Part shown: one piece after another, positions 1 through 7,599 of the stretch
Position numbering within the stretch: the stretch's first letter is position 1
How the letters are laid out: every line of letters starts with the position of its first letter
From: Microbacterium sp. AB
GTDB lineage: Bacteria > Actinomycetota > Actinomycetes > Actinomycetales > Microbacteriaceae
Assembly (NCBI RefSeq): GCF_032878875.1
Contig: NZ_CP118157.1
Coordinates: forward strand, 2,790,001-2,854,000
Direction: 5' to 3'
Length of the DNA stretch: 64,000 nucleotides
Program-made: the position numbers and the translations under genes
Notes under the pieces: model-generated
What the model was told of the DNA's origin: nothing
What the model saw: only the letters and a program-made list of their open reading frames with translations
Database searches by the model: none

Positions 1-475
1 CGGCTGCGTCGAGGGCCGAGAGCCTCGCCCGATGCGCCTGCCCGAGCGACGCCGCCGCGACCGGTGTCGGGTCGAACGAGGCGTAGGCGCGCTCGAGCGG
101 CATCCCCAGCTCGGCCTCGGCGACCTCTCGGATGGCGGGGAACGGCACGGGGGTGACCTCGTCCTGCAGGCCCTCGAGCTCGCTCGTGATCTCGGGCGGC
201 AGCACGTCGAGCCGCGACGACATGAACTGACCGACCTTGATCATGAGCCCGCCGAGGTCGAGCGCGAGCACGTGGAAGCGCTGCGCGATGCTCCGCAGCC
301 GGACCTCCCTGCCGCGTTCGGCGACGCGAACGAGGCCGATACGGGGCAGGAAGAGCTCGAACCACCACGCCTGGGCGAGGTACCGAGCGGCGAACCGCAG
401 GATGCGACGGTAGCGACCGCGCAGGCCCGCGGAGCCGGCGGCGGGCTCGCCGCGCCGCCGGCCGTCCGACGACAT
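1..475 (-). CDS. AarF/ABC1/UbiB-family kinase-like protein, N-terminal part (runs off window)
   Basis: The first about 158 codons of a gene that continues beyond the left edge. The reading frame contains the typical beginning of the ABC1 (AarF/UbiB) atypical kinase family: a basic start, a stretch with FARYLAQAWWFE, then the conserved LGGLMIKVGQFMSSR and LPPEITSELEGLQDEVTP motifs (the KxGQ motif and the segment after it), and SLGQAHRA near the edge, corresponding to the A-rich nucleotide loop. In this family these segments form the KxGQ lid and ATP-binding loop; roles lie in quinone or lipid metabolism, but the substrate cannot be told here. The start at 475 lies 5 bp after the PadR stop, with AGGA upstream, so both are probably one transcript. 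The catalytic C-terminal half is outside the window. Confidence 0.82.
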   Translation of the reverse strand, partial: MSSDGRRRGEPAAGSAGLRGRYRRILRFAARYLAQAWWFELFLPRIGLVRVAERGREVRLRSIAQRFHVLALDLGGLMIKVGQFMSSRLDVLPPEITSELEGLQDEVTPVPFPAIREVAEAELGMPLERAYASFDPTPVAAASLGQAHRARLSALDAA

Positions 476-480
476 CCGTC

Positions 481-1041
481 TCAGTCCTGGGCGAGGATGG
501 CGTACAGCTTGCGACGTGCGTCGTCGAGGACCTTCACGGCCTCCTCCTGCTGCTGCGGCGTGCCGGTGCGCCCGACCTGCGCCGCGGCCTGGGCGAGATC
601 GACGCCGGCCTTCGGCAGCGCGGCGAACCCGACGCCCTCACGCGACCCCGGCGCCTCCCACGGCGCGGACTTGCCCGCAGAGGCCTCCGCCTCGGCACGG
701 CCGGCCTCGGTGAGCGAGTAGGTCTTGCGACCGCCCGACTCCTCGGCCGAGATGAGCCCCTCGTCGGTGAGCTGCTGGAGGGTCGGGTACACCGAGCCCG
801 CGCTGGGCTTCCAGGCTCCACCGCTGCGCTCCTCGACCTCTCGGATGATCTGGTAACCGTGCTTCGGCTCCTCGGCGAGAAGGGCGAGCACCGCCGCACG
901 CACGTCGCCCCGGCCCACCCGCGTGCCGACGCGCTGCTCGAAAGCCGCGCGTGCGCCGTCCAATGCCTGCCAGATCCCGTCGGCCGGATGCCCGAACCCG
1001 CGCGATCCGCCGAACCCTGCGCCTGCAAACGATCCACTCAT
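481..1041 (-). CDS. PadR-family transcriptional regulator
   Basis: A 186-residue repressor-type protein. A glycine-rich N-terminus of about 45 residues precedes the PadR winged helix (about residues 47-115), visible as VRAAVLALLAEEPKHGYQII, then GSVYPTLQQLTDEGLI and the wing GGRKTYSLTEAG. The C-terminal half is a helical dimerisation region ending with VLDDARRKLYAILAQD. The ATG at 1041 has a good ribosome site (GGGAGGT, 6 nt upstream). A perfect 18-bp palindrome sits 31 bp upstream of the start and is the expected operator, so autoregulation is likely. The gene is followed directly by the ABC1-kinase gene. The inducer is unknown; PadR proteins often answer to phenolics or antibiotics. Confidence 0.9.
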   Translation of the reverse strand: MSGSFAGAGFGGSRGFGHPADGIWQALDGARAAFEQRVGTRVGRGDVRAAVLALLAEEPKHGYQIIREVEERSGGAWKPSAGSVYPTLQQLTDEGLISAEESGGRKTYSLTEAGRAEAEASAGKSAPWEAPGSREGVGFAALPKAGVDLAQAAAQVGRTGTPQQQEEAVKVLDDARRKLYAILAQD

Positions 1042-1071
1042 GATGACCTCCCGATCACATCGTGACGATAG

Positions 1072-1089
1072 TCAACGATATATCGTTGA
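1072..1089. promoter_or_regulatory. perfect 18-bp palindrome, probable PadR operator
   Basis: The two 9-bp halves TCAACGATA and TATCGTTGA are exact reverse complements with no spacer. The site lies between the PadR start (1041) and the 67-residue membrane protein transcribed leftwards from 1370. AT-rich palindromes containing TATCGT are typical of actinobacterial PadR operators; a further half-site (GACGATAGTC) lies next to it at about 1063-1073. Binding by the adjacent PadR is inferred. Confidence 0.65.
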
Positions 1090-1166
1090 GCTGGTGAGCG
1101 ACAGGGTGACACGGGAGACTCGAAGGAGTCGCAGAGGCCGCACGGAGGATGTCCGCCGCGCACCGG

Positions 1167-1370
1167 CTACCGCTGCCGCGTCACGACCTGCGTCCGCTGC
1201 CCGCGCCGCTCACGCGCTTCGCGCTCCTCGCGCTCTTCCGCCAGGGCGGAGCGGTGCGAGCTCAACGCGGCGCGCACGGCGGTGTAGATGACGAACCACA
1301 GGATCAGCAGCCCCGCAAGGACGCTCGCGACGTAGACGCCGTAGATGATGACCCAGGGATCGAGCTCCAT
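1167..1370 (-). CDS. small single-pass membrane protein of unknown function
   Basis: A 67-residue protein with a hydrophobic segment at about residues 6-32 (WVIIYGVYVASVLAGLLILW within it) followed by a highly charged tail rich in Glu and Arg (ALAEEREEREARERR), the layout of a small inner-membrane protein with a cytoplasmic coiled tail. It lies upstream of PadR on the same strand, 77 bp before the palindrome, so it may be separately transcribed. No family was recognised. Composition and hydrophobic pattern favour a real gene, but there is no strong ribosome site. Confidence 0.6.
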   Translation of the reverse strand: MELDPWVIIYGVYVASVLAGLLILWFVIYTAVRAALSSHRSALAEEREEREARERRGQRTQVVTRQR

Positions 1371-1453
1371 AGCCGGATCATAGTTCGGGCGATCCGCGCC
1401 GATGCGGTGCGACGACGCGGGTCGGGAAGACCGCCCGCGAGATCACCTCAGCA

Positions 1454-1498
1454 CTGATAACTTTAACAAAGCTGACGGATCGTTGATAAAGTTATCAG
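1454..1498 (+). promoter_or_regulatory. leaderless promoter overlapped by a 12-bp inverted repeat
   Basis: The arms CTGATAACTTTA (1454-1465) and TAAAGTTATCAG (1487-1498) are exact reverse complements separated by 21 bp, in an AT-rich island unlike its surroundings. A plausible promoter lies inside: -35 TTAACA (1463-1468), 16-bp spacer, -10 GATAAA (1485-1490). Transcription would start at or near the ATG at 1500, so the message would be leaderless, which fits the absence of a ribosome site. The repeat covers both promoter boxes and looks like an operator. The binding protein is not known. Confidence 0.6.
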
Positions 1499-1499
1499 C

Positions 1500-2732
1500 A
1501 TGCGCGACGCTCTGACGAATCCCTTCCAACCAGGGTCCGACACCGTCCCCGAGATCTGGGCAGGGCGCACCGCCCAGCTCAGCGACTGGCGCGACGTCCT
1601 CAGGCCTCGCCTGGTCGCCGGCCTGTTCGAGCGCGGCCGGACGCTCGTCGGCGAAGCCGGCCTCGGCAAGTCCGCCCTCGTACGCCGCATCGCCCATGAG
1701 GCGGAGCTGGCCGGAGACTGGACGACCGCGCAGATCCGCGTGGCGCTGGGCACGGATGCGCTGAAGAGGATCGCCTCGGAGGTCCTCAAGCTCGCAGACA
1801 GGGCGGGGCTGCCCGCGGCGCGAGAGGGACGGATCGCCGAGCTCCTACGCCGCGTGCAATCCGTCGCCGTCAGCGGCTTCTCACTCGCCCTGAGCGAAGA
1901 GGGCGGCCAGGAGTCGTACACGGCACTGACCGACTTGCTCGTCGAGGTGGGTCGGGCGGCGATATGCCAAGACCAGATCGTGCTGATCCACCTCGATGAG
2001 ATCCAGAACATCGACGACGAGCGGATGCTGTCTCAGATCCTGATCGCGCTGGGCGATGCGATCACCCACGAGGAGCCCGTGACCGTTCCCGGGGGCGGGC
2101 AGATCACGCGATCGCTCCCGATCGCGGTGTACCTGACGGGGCTGCCCGAGTTCGCCGATCAGGCGGGGACCCGCAAGGGCGCCACGTTCGCACGTCGCTT
2201 CAAGACGACGACCCTCGCCGCGATCGACGACGACGACCTGCGCAGCGCGCTGCGCCCGTTCGTCGTCGCCGGATGGGAGACGTCCACCGGCACGAACGGC
2301 GCCGGCCGTGTGCGCATGGATCCCGACGCCGCCGAGACGATCATCGACCTCTGCCGGGGCGAGCCCTTCCTCTTCCAGCTCGCCGGCGAGAGGGCCTGGT
2401 ACGCCGGAACCGGCGACGTCATCTCTCGCGAGGACGTCATAAAGGGCTGGCAGGAGGCGGTGCCCGAGGCGACGGCCCACGTGGAGCGGGTTCTGGAGCG
2501 GCTGCCGCAACGCGAGCGCGAGTTCGCGCTCGCCATGGCGGAGCTTCCCACACAGGAGCGCACCCTCACCCGGATCGCGGCCTCGCTCGGCCACTCGAAG
2601 GCCACCGACGCGGGCCCCGCCGCGCAGCGGCTCGACAGGGTCCGCGGAATCATCACGCGCGGCAAGCCCTACACCTTCCGTCACCGCGCAGTCGAGGCCT
2701 TCCTCACGAGCGACTGGCCCGCAGCCGGCTGA
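1500..2732 (+). CDS. AAA-type ATP-binding protein (Orc1/STAND-like ATPase) of unknown role
   Basis: A 410-residue protein with a Walker A motif GEAGLGKS at residues 51-58 and Walker B IVLIHLDE at about 160-167 followed by IQN, as in Orc1/Cdc6-like and STAND-type AAA ATPases. A possible sensor stretch (VYLTGLPEF) follows near residue 212. The C-terminal 80 residues look like a winged-helix or helical bundle (LERLPQREREFALAMAELP; FRHRAVEAFLTSDWP). The ATG at 1500 lacks a Shine-Dalgarno site but lies exactly where a leaderless transcript would begin, 2 bp after an inverted repeat. Such stand-alone ATPases occur in defence, mobile-element or regulatory settings; nothing next to it decides between these, since the genes on either side look unrelated. 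Confidence 0.8.
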   Translation: MRDALTNPFQPGSDTVPEIWAGRTAQLSDWRDVLRPRLVAGLFERGRTLVGEAGLGKSALVRRIAHEAELAGDWTTAQIRVALGTDALKRIASEVLKLADRAGLPAAREGRIAELLRRVQSVAVSGFSLALSEEGGQESYTALTDLLVEVGRAAICQDQIVLIHLDEIQNIDDERMLSQILIALGDAITHEEPVTVPGGGQITRSLPIAVYLTGLPEFADQAGTRKGATFARRFKTTTLAAIDDDDLRSALRPFVVAGWETSTGTNGAGRVRMDPDAAETIIDLCRGEPFLFQLAGERAWYAGTGDVISREDVIKGWQEAVPEATAHVERVLERLPQREREFALAMAELPTQERTLTRIAASLGHSKATDAGPAAQRLDRVRGIITRGKPYTFRHRAVEAFLTSDWPAAG

Positions 2733-2818
2733 CGGACGTCGCGCCGGCGCATACGGACACCGGGTACCCCGGGGCGGGATCGTGCGCAGGCTCGATGCGG
2801 TTCTGCCAGCATGCTCGA

Positions 2819-3997
2819 ATGCCCGACACGACCAGACGGCCGAAGTTCGAGTTCGCGGACGGCCTCCGCGCGGTGGCCGCGCTCTCGGTGGCGGTGTTCC
2901 ACGCGACGGCCTTCACCGGTCACACGGGCGACGTCGACGAGAGCCTTCCGGCGCTCGCCCGCATCGTGGAGATCGGCGACTATGCCGTCCCGGTGTTCAT
3001 CGTGCTCTCCGGGTACGTGCTCATGCTGCCCGTCGCCCGAACCGAGGGCTACGCGCTCCGCGGAGGCGTCTGGAAGTACATCGGGCGGCGGGCACGGCGC
3101 ATCCTGCCCCCGTACTACGCGTCACTCGCGCTGTTCCTCGTACTCATCGCGCTGATCCCCGTCCTTCAGAACCCTCACGACACGGCGTGGGACAACAAGA
3201 TCCCCGTCACGGCCGGCGGCCTCGTCTCGCACCTGCTCCTGGTGCACAACTGGAGCCCCGGCTGGATCTACCAGATCAACGGCCCCGCGTGGTCGGTCGC
3301 GACGGAGTGGCACATCTACTTCCTCATGCCGCTCGTGCTCCTCCCCCTCTGCCGTCTGCTCAATCCGTGGCTCATGCTCGTCGTCGCCCTGGCGATGGGG
3401 CCGGCGATCACCTCCCTGTTCCCGTCGGCCGGCTCCGGGAACTACTGGTTCATCGGCCTCTTCGCGCTCGGGATGATCGCGGCGCTCCTCACGGTGCGCG
3501 GGACCCGGGACGTCCGCTGGCTCGGATGGGCGGCCGCCGGGGTGTTCGCGGTCGCCGTGCTCTGGACGATCCTGGACGCGCCGGACGGGCGCCTGGCCGA
3601 GATCGCCTCCGAGACCCTCGTCGGCGCCGCCGTGGCGATGGGCCTCGTCGCGATGGGGCGTGCGGCGACCGCCGAGAAGCGCAGCGTCGGGCGCCGCGTC
3701 TTCGAGTGGCGCCCACTCGTGAACGTCGGGCTGTGGTCGTACAGCATCTATCTCATCCATTCGCCGCTGCTCGGCCTCGCGAACCTGATGCTGTTGCCGC
3801 TCGGTCTCCCGACGCTCGCCCACTGGCTCGTCATGGTCTTCCTCGTGCTGCCGGTCGTGCTCGCCGTGTGCCGCGTCTTCTTCCTCCTCGTCGAGCGTCG
3901 CTTCACCACGAGCCACCAGCAGCGCGAGTTCACGCGCGACTCGGGTCGCACCACGGGGAGGACAGGGCCGGAACGGCCGCATGCGCTAGAAACGTAG
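2819..3997 (+). CDS. OafA/YrhL-type membrane acyltransferase (AT3 family)
   Basis: A 392-residue integral membrane acyltransferase that would move an acyl group, usually acetyl, onto a surface or secreted sugar. The AT3 hallmarks are an N-terminal ADGLRAVAALSVAVFH with the conserved histidine, IVLSGYVLMLP, and RRARRILPPYYASL (the RxxR motif). About ten membrane segments follow, and the protein ends with a basic tail. There is no SGNH domain, unlike the three larger AT3 proteins further on, so it acts alone. The start at 2819 gives the standard N-terminus; an in-frame ATG 24 bp upstream is possible. The gene is followed 2 bp later by a MocR-like regulator on the same strand. Confidence 0.85.
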   Translation: MPDTTRRPKFEFADGLRAVAALSVAVFHATAFTGHTGDVDESLPALARIVEIGDYAVPVFIVLSGYVLMLPVARTEGYALRGGVWKYIGRRARRILPPYYASLALFLVLIALIPVLQNPHDTAWDNKIPVTAGGLVSHLLLVHNWSPGWIYQINGPAWSVATEWHIYFLMPLVLLPLCRLLNPWLMLVVALAMGPAITSLFPSAGSGNYWFIGLFALGMIAALLTVRGTRDVRWLGWAAAGVFAVAVLWTILDAPDGRLAEIASETLVGAAVAMGLVAMGRAATAEKRSVGRRVFEWRPLVNVGLWSYSIYLIHSPLLGLANLMLLPLGLPTLAHWLVMVFLVLPVVLAVCRVFFLLVERRFTTSHQQREFTRDSGRTTGRTGPERPHALET

Positions 3998-3999
3998 GG

Positions 4000-5319
4000 A
4001 TGACTACCAACGACGATCCGTGGCGGTCGATCTCCGGGCGGACGGCGCAGGCAATCGCGATGGAGATCCGCTCACTCATCGAACAGGGGACCGTGCCGCC
4101 GGGCGACCGGCTGCCGACGGTCCGCTCACTCGCGCAGACGCTCGAGGTCTCCCCGACGACCATCACGGAGGCATGGAACCGCCTCCTGTCGGCCGGTCTC
4201 ATCCGGACGGAGGGGCGACGGGGCACCTTCGTGTCGCCCCGCGTCGGCAAACGCAGCGTCGAGACCGCGCTCGGCTCGATCGTCATGGACGTCGCGCAGG
4301 GGGCCGTCGACGCGTCGCTGCTCCCCGACCTGCGTCCCGCGATCGACGCCGCGCTGCGATCACCCGATCTGCACGCGCACGACTTCTCGTACATCACGAA
4401 CGAGCTCCGCGCGGCGGTCGAGCCCTCGTGGCCCTACCGTCCGGAGGCCTGGACGACCACGGACGGCGGGATGGACGCCGCATCGCTCGCGCTGCGCGCG
4501 CTCACGCGACAGGGGCATGTCGTCGCCCTCGAGCAGCCCGCGTCGCAACGCACGATCTCGCTGCTCCGCACCGCGCGCCGTCGTGTCGTCGGCGTCCGCT
4601 GGGACGACGAGGGGCCGAGCCCGGACGAACTGCGGCACGCGATCGAGGCGCAGAACGCCTCTCTCTTCGCCTGGCAGCCGCGAACCCACTACCCGACCGG
4701 GCGCACCGTCTCCGAGCGGCGTCTCGACGCCCTCGCGGAGGTCCTCGAGACCCATCCGCACGTCGTCGTCCTCGAAGACGATCTCGCCGGCGACGCGTCG
4801 GTCGCGCCCCCGCGCAGCCTCGCGGCCCACCTGCCCGACTCCGTCGTGCGCATCCGCTCCTTCGACGCCGCGTACGGCCTCGACCTGCGCACCGCCGTCG
4901 TCAGCGGCAGCCGTGACAACATCCGTGCGCTCAACACCGCGCGCGGCGCGCTCGCCGTCTGGAACAGCCGGATCCTTCAGAACGCGCTCGCCTGGCTCCT
5001 CCAGGACGCCGACACACAGACACTCGTCGACCGCGCGGCGAAGACGTATCAGAAGCGCCGCAGCGTTCTCGTCGATGCGATCCGCGGTCACGGCGTGACG
5101 ATGGACGCGGGCACGGGAACGGTCGTGTGGGTGCCGGTGAAGGACGAGGTCGAGGCCGTCGACGTGCTCGACGACGCGGGCATCGCGAGCGGCCTCGGCA
5201 GCGTGTGCTGGCTCGACGCCTCCGATCAGCGACACATCCGTGTGCCGGTCGGCGCGCACGAGCTGGGGCCGGTCGAGAGCGCACGGCTCGCCGCCGCCGT
5301 CGCCCACGCTGCGCGGTAG
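4000..5319 (+). CDS. MocR-like (GntR-aminotransferase) regulator lacking the PLP-binding lysine
   Basis: A 439-residue two-domain protein. Residues 10-80 form a GntR winged helix (IRSLIEQGTVPPGDRLPTVR, then LEVSPTTITEAWNRLLSAGL). From about residue 110 it has a fold-type I aminotransferase domain with YPTG and VVLEDDLAGD. MocR proteins bind pyridoxal phosphate through a lysine in an SFSKS-type motif; the aligned segment here reads RSFDAAYGLDLRTAV, with alanine (about residue 290) in place of lysine. The protein is therefore expected to be unable to form the usual internal aldimine and may sense another ligand or bind PLP non-covalently. ATG at 4000 follows AGGG. It probably shares a transcript with the preceding acyltransferase, although their functional link is unclear. 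Confidence 0.85.
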   Translation: MTTNDDPWRSISGRTAQAIAMEIRSLIEQGTVPPGDRLPTVRSLAQTLEVSPTTITEAWNRLLSAGLIRTEGRRGTFVSPRVGKRSVETALGSIVMDVAQGAVDASLLPDLRPAIDAALRSPDLHAHDFSYITNELRAAVEPSWPYRPEAWTTTDGGMDAASLALRALTRQGHVVALEQPASQRTISLLRTARRRVVGVRWDDEGPSPDELRHAIEAQNASLFAWQPRTHYPTGRTVSERRLDALAEVLETHPHVVVLEDDLAGDASVAPPRSLAAHLPDSVVRIRSFDAAYGLDLRTAVVSGSRDNIRALNTARGALAVWNSRILQNALAWLLQDADTQTLVDRAAKTYQKRRSVLVDAIRGHGVTMDAGTGTVVWVPVKDEVEAVDVLDDAGIASGLGSVCWLDASDQRHIRVPVGAHELGPVESARLAAAVAHAAR

Positions 5320-5359
5320 CGGCGCTCGAAGACGCGACACCCGATGCGGCCTGCAGGAG

Positions 5360-6406
5360 TCAGCCGCGTGCCCAGGCCTCGGCGAGCGCCGCGTACGACG
5401 CCGCTCGGCGATCCAGGTCGTGGGCGAGGATGCTCACGACCACCTCGTCGGCGTCCAAACGCGTCGCGAGTGCACGGATCCTGGCCGCGGCTTCCGCGGG
5501 CGTGGCCGCGATCAGCGCCGTCGCGCGGTCGGCGACGGACGGGTCCTCGCCGACGCCCACCGGCCCCGAGGAGGGGAAGGGCGTGATCCCCTCGCCCGCG
5601 CGCTGCCGACGAACCCATTCGAGATGGGCGTCGGCGAGCCGCTGCGCCTCCCGGTCGTCTTCGGCGACGCAGGCCTCGACCGATACAGCGACCCGCGGCA
5701 CGTGCCCGTGCTCGGCGGACACGGCACGGTAGTGCTCGACGGCCGAGCCGGCGGTCTCGGGGCTCATGTGGTGGTTCGCCGCGAACGGCAGGCCGATCTC
5801 TCCTGCGATCCGCGCGCTCTCGCCTGCGCTGCTGCCCATCGACCACAGCTCGACCTGCGCGCCTCCGGGGAGGGCCGACCAGCGCGTCGCGTCGTCGTCC
5901 GCGAACTCGTCCGCGAGGAACGCCCGCACATCGCGGATGAGCGCGCCGTGGTCTTCGGCGAGCGCGTCGCGTTGCTGCAGCAGCTCGATCCTCCGCGCGA
6001 AACGCGGCGAGGCGAGGACGGCGTGCGCGCGCCCGCGCGGCCCGGGGGCCTCTCTCCCCCGGGCGGCCGATCGGCCGAAACCGAGATCGACCCGCCCGGG
6101 GGCGAAGGCCGCGAGCGTGGCGAAGTCCTCGGCGATCGACACGGCCGTGCGATGCCCCGTGAGCGTCGCCGCGGAGCCGATCCGTATCCGCGAGGTGCGT
6201 TGCACCGCAGCGGCGAGCACCGGGACGGGGTTGACGGATGCGATGCCCGCCGTGAGGTGGTGCTCGGCGAGCCAGTACCGGTGGTATCCCCATCCCTCGG
6301 CCTGCTCCGCGAGCGCGACGCTGCCGCGGAGGGTCTCGGGCGCCGTGTGGCCTTCGGGGATGACCGCGAGGTCGAGGACGCCGAGAAGCGGCCGTACGGC
6401 GCTCAT
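5360..6406 (-). CDS. LLM-class flavin-dependent oxidoreductase (bacterial luciferase-like)
   Basis: A 348-residue protein of the luciferase-like monooxygenase superfamily, MsnO8/YbjS-type branch. Visible family features are an N-terminal LGVLDLAVIPEG, RYWLAEHH (the conserved AEHH motif at about residue 45), the IGSAATLTGH segment, and FAPGRVDLGFGRS. The length matches the family. Such enzymes use FMNH2 or F420 and oxygen to oxidise small organic molecules; the substrate cannot be read from sequence. It is the last gene of the minus-strand chain that begins at 16438 and overlaps the preceding aminotransferase gene by 4 bp (ATGA), indicating coupled translation. Confidence 0.85.
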   Translation of the reverse strand: MSAVRPLLGVLDLAVIPEGHTAPETLRGSVALAEQAEGWGYHRYWLAEHHLTAGIASVNPVPVLAAAVQRTSRIRIGSAATLTGHRTAVSIAEDFATLAAFAPGRVDLGFGRSAARGREAPGPRGRAHAVLASPRFARRIELLQQRDALAEDHGALIRDVRAFLADEFADDDATRWSALPGGAQVELWSMGSSAGESARIAGEIGLPFAANHHMSPETAGSAVEHYRAVSAEHGHVPRVAVSVEACVAEDDREAQRLADAHLEWVRRQRAGEGITPFPSSGPVGVGEDPSVADRATALIAATPAEAAARIRALATRLDADEVVVSILAHDLDRRAASYAALAEAWARG

Positions 6407-7599
6407 CGGATGCTCCGCTCCGCATCGAGCGCATCGAGGGCGTCGGCGATCCGGGCCACGGCGACGGGGATGTCGGCGACCGGGGTCGCGCTGAAACCCA
6501 GCCGAAGGGCGTCCGTGTGCGAGGCGCCGCCCGGGACGGCGAACGCCTCGCCTGCGCTGAAAGCGGTTCCGCGCGCCAGCGACAGCTCGCGCAGCCGGGA
6601 CGCCGAGAGCTCGGCGTCGGCGAGGCGTGTCCAGAGGAAGAAGCCGCCGTCGGGCTCGCCGAAGGTCAGGGCCGAGCCGATGTCCCGACGGATCGCCGCT
6701 GTGAGCGCCGATGCCCGGCGGGCGTGCTCCTCCGCGAGCGCGCGGACGATGCCGTCGAAGGCTCCCGGCTGCGCGAGGAGGTCTGCGACGGCCGCCTGCA
6801 CGAGCGTTCCGGGATGCTGATCGGTGCGGGATCGCACGGCGACGAGAGCGGGGACGAGCCACTCGGGAACGACGGCCCATCCTGTCCGGAGGCCGGGCCC
6901 GAGCGATTTGGAGAACGTGTCGATCCGGATGAAGGCCTCGTCGTCGACCGCGGCGTCGGCCACCTCCCGCCCGTTCCAGCGGGTCCGGCGATAGGGGTTG
7001 TCCCACAGCACGAGGAAGCCGTAGCGGTGGGCGAGGTCCGCGAGTCTCTCGCGACGCGCGGCGGAGAGGGTCGCCCCCGTGGGGTTCTGGAAGTCCGGGA
7101 CGGTGTAGACGAGGCGGGGCCGCAGCCCGCCCTGCAGCAGTCGTTCGAGCGCATCCGTGTCGAGCCCGTCGCTGTCGACGCCGACGCCCACCGTCCGCGA
7201 CCCCGCGAGTTGCAGCACCCGCCGGAACACGGGATAGACGGGGTCGTCGGTGACGACGACGTCGTCGGGTCCGAGCAGCGCGAGGACGATGAGCGAAAGC
7301 GCGTGGAGGGCGCCGTTGGCGACGACGACGCGTGCCGGCGAGACGCCCTCGCGAGCGGCGATCAGGTCGACGAGCCGCGGCAGACCACGCGGCGACGAGT
7401 ACTGGAAGGCCGGCGCCCCCGGATCGGACGCCGCGCGTGCGACGGCCTCCGCGATGGCGACACGAGGCAGCGCCTCGGTCGCGGGATTCCCACCGAGGAG
7501 GTCCACGGCGCCCGGTGGTCGCCCGCCGAGCACCTCGGTGAACGTGCGGGGCACATCGAGTCGTTGCGCGAAGGCGGACAGGGGCGGATGGGATGTCAT
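6403..7599 (-). CDS. class I/II PLP-dependent aminotransferase (2-aminoadipate/MocR-type catalytic domain)
   Basis: A 398-residue fold-type I aminotransferase. It shows VVVANGALHALSLIV, the substrate/cofactor motif PDFQNPTGATLS, VLWDNPYRRTRW with the PLP aspartate, and the catalytic lysine in TFSKSLGPGLRTGW, followed by the arginine motif DALRLGFS near the C-terminus. There is no GntR DNA-binding domain, so it is an enzyme and not a MocR regulator. It overlaps both neighbours by ATGA (6403-6406 and 7596-7599). In this operon it could deaminate an amino compound released by the monooxygenases or imported by the peptide-type transporter; this role is inference. Confidence 0.87.
   Translation of the reverse strand: MTSHPPLSAFAQRLDVPRTFTEVLGGRPPGAVDLLGGNPATEALPRVAIAEAVARAASDPGAPAFQYSSPRGLPRLVDLIAAREGVSPARVVVANGALHALSLIVLALLGPDDVVVTDDPVYPVFRRVLQLAGSRTVGVGVDSDGLDTDALERLLQGGLRPRLVYTVPDFQNPTGATLSAARRERLADLAHRYGFLVLWDNPYRRTRWNGREVADAAVDDEAFIRIDTFSKSLGPGLRTGWAVVPEWLVPALVAVRSRTDQHPGTLVQAAVADLLAQPGAFDGIVRALAEEHARRASALTAAIRRDIGSALTFGEPDGGFFLWTRLADAELSASRLRELSLARGTAFSAGEAFAVPGGASHTDALRLGFSATPVADIPVAVARIADALDALDAERSIR

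Noticed and set aside
3122..3982. Long minus-strand open frame of 286 codons opposite the acyltransferase gene
   Set aside because: Highly charged, Arg/Asp/Glu-rich composition typical of an antisense shadow in high-GC DNA; the plus strand has a clear membrane acyltransferase.
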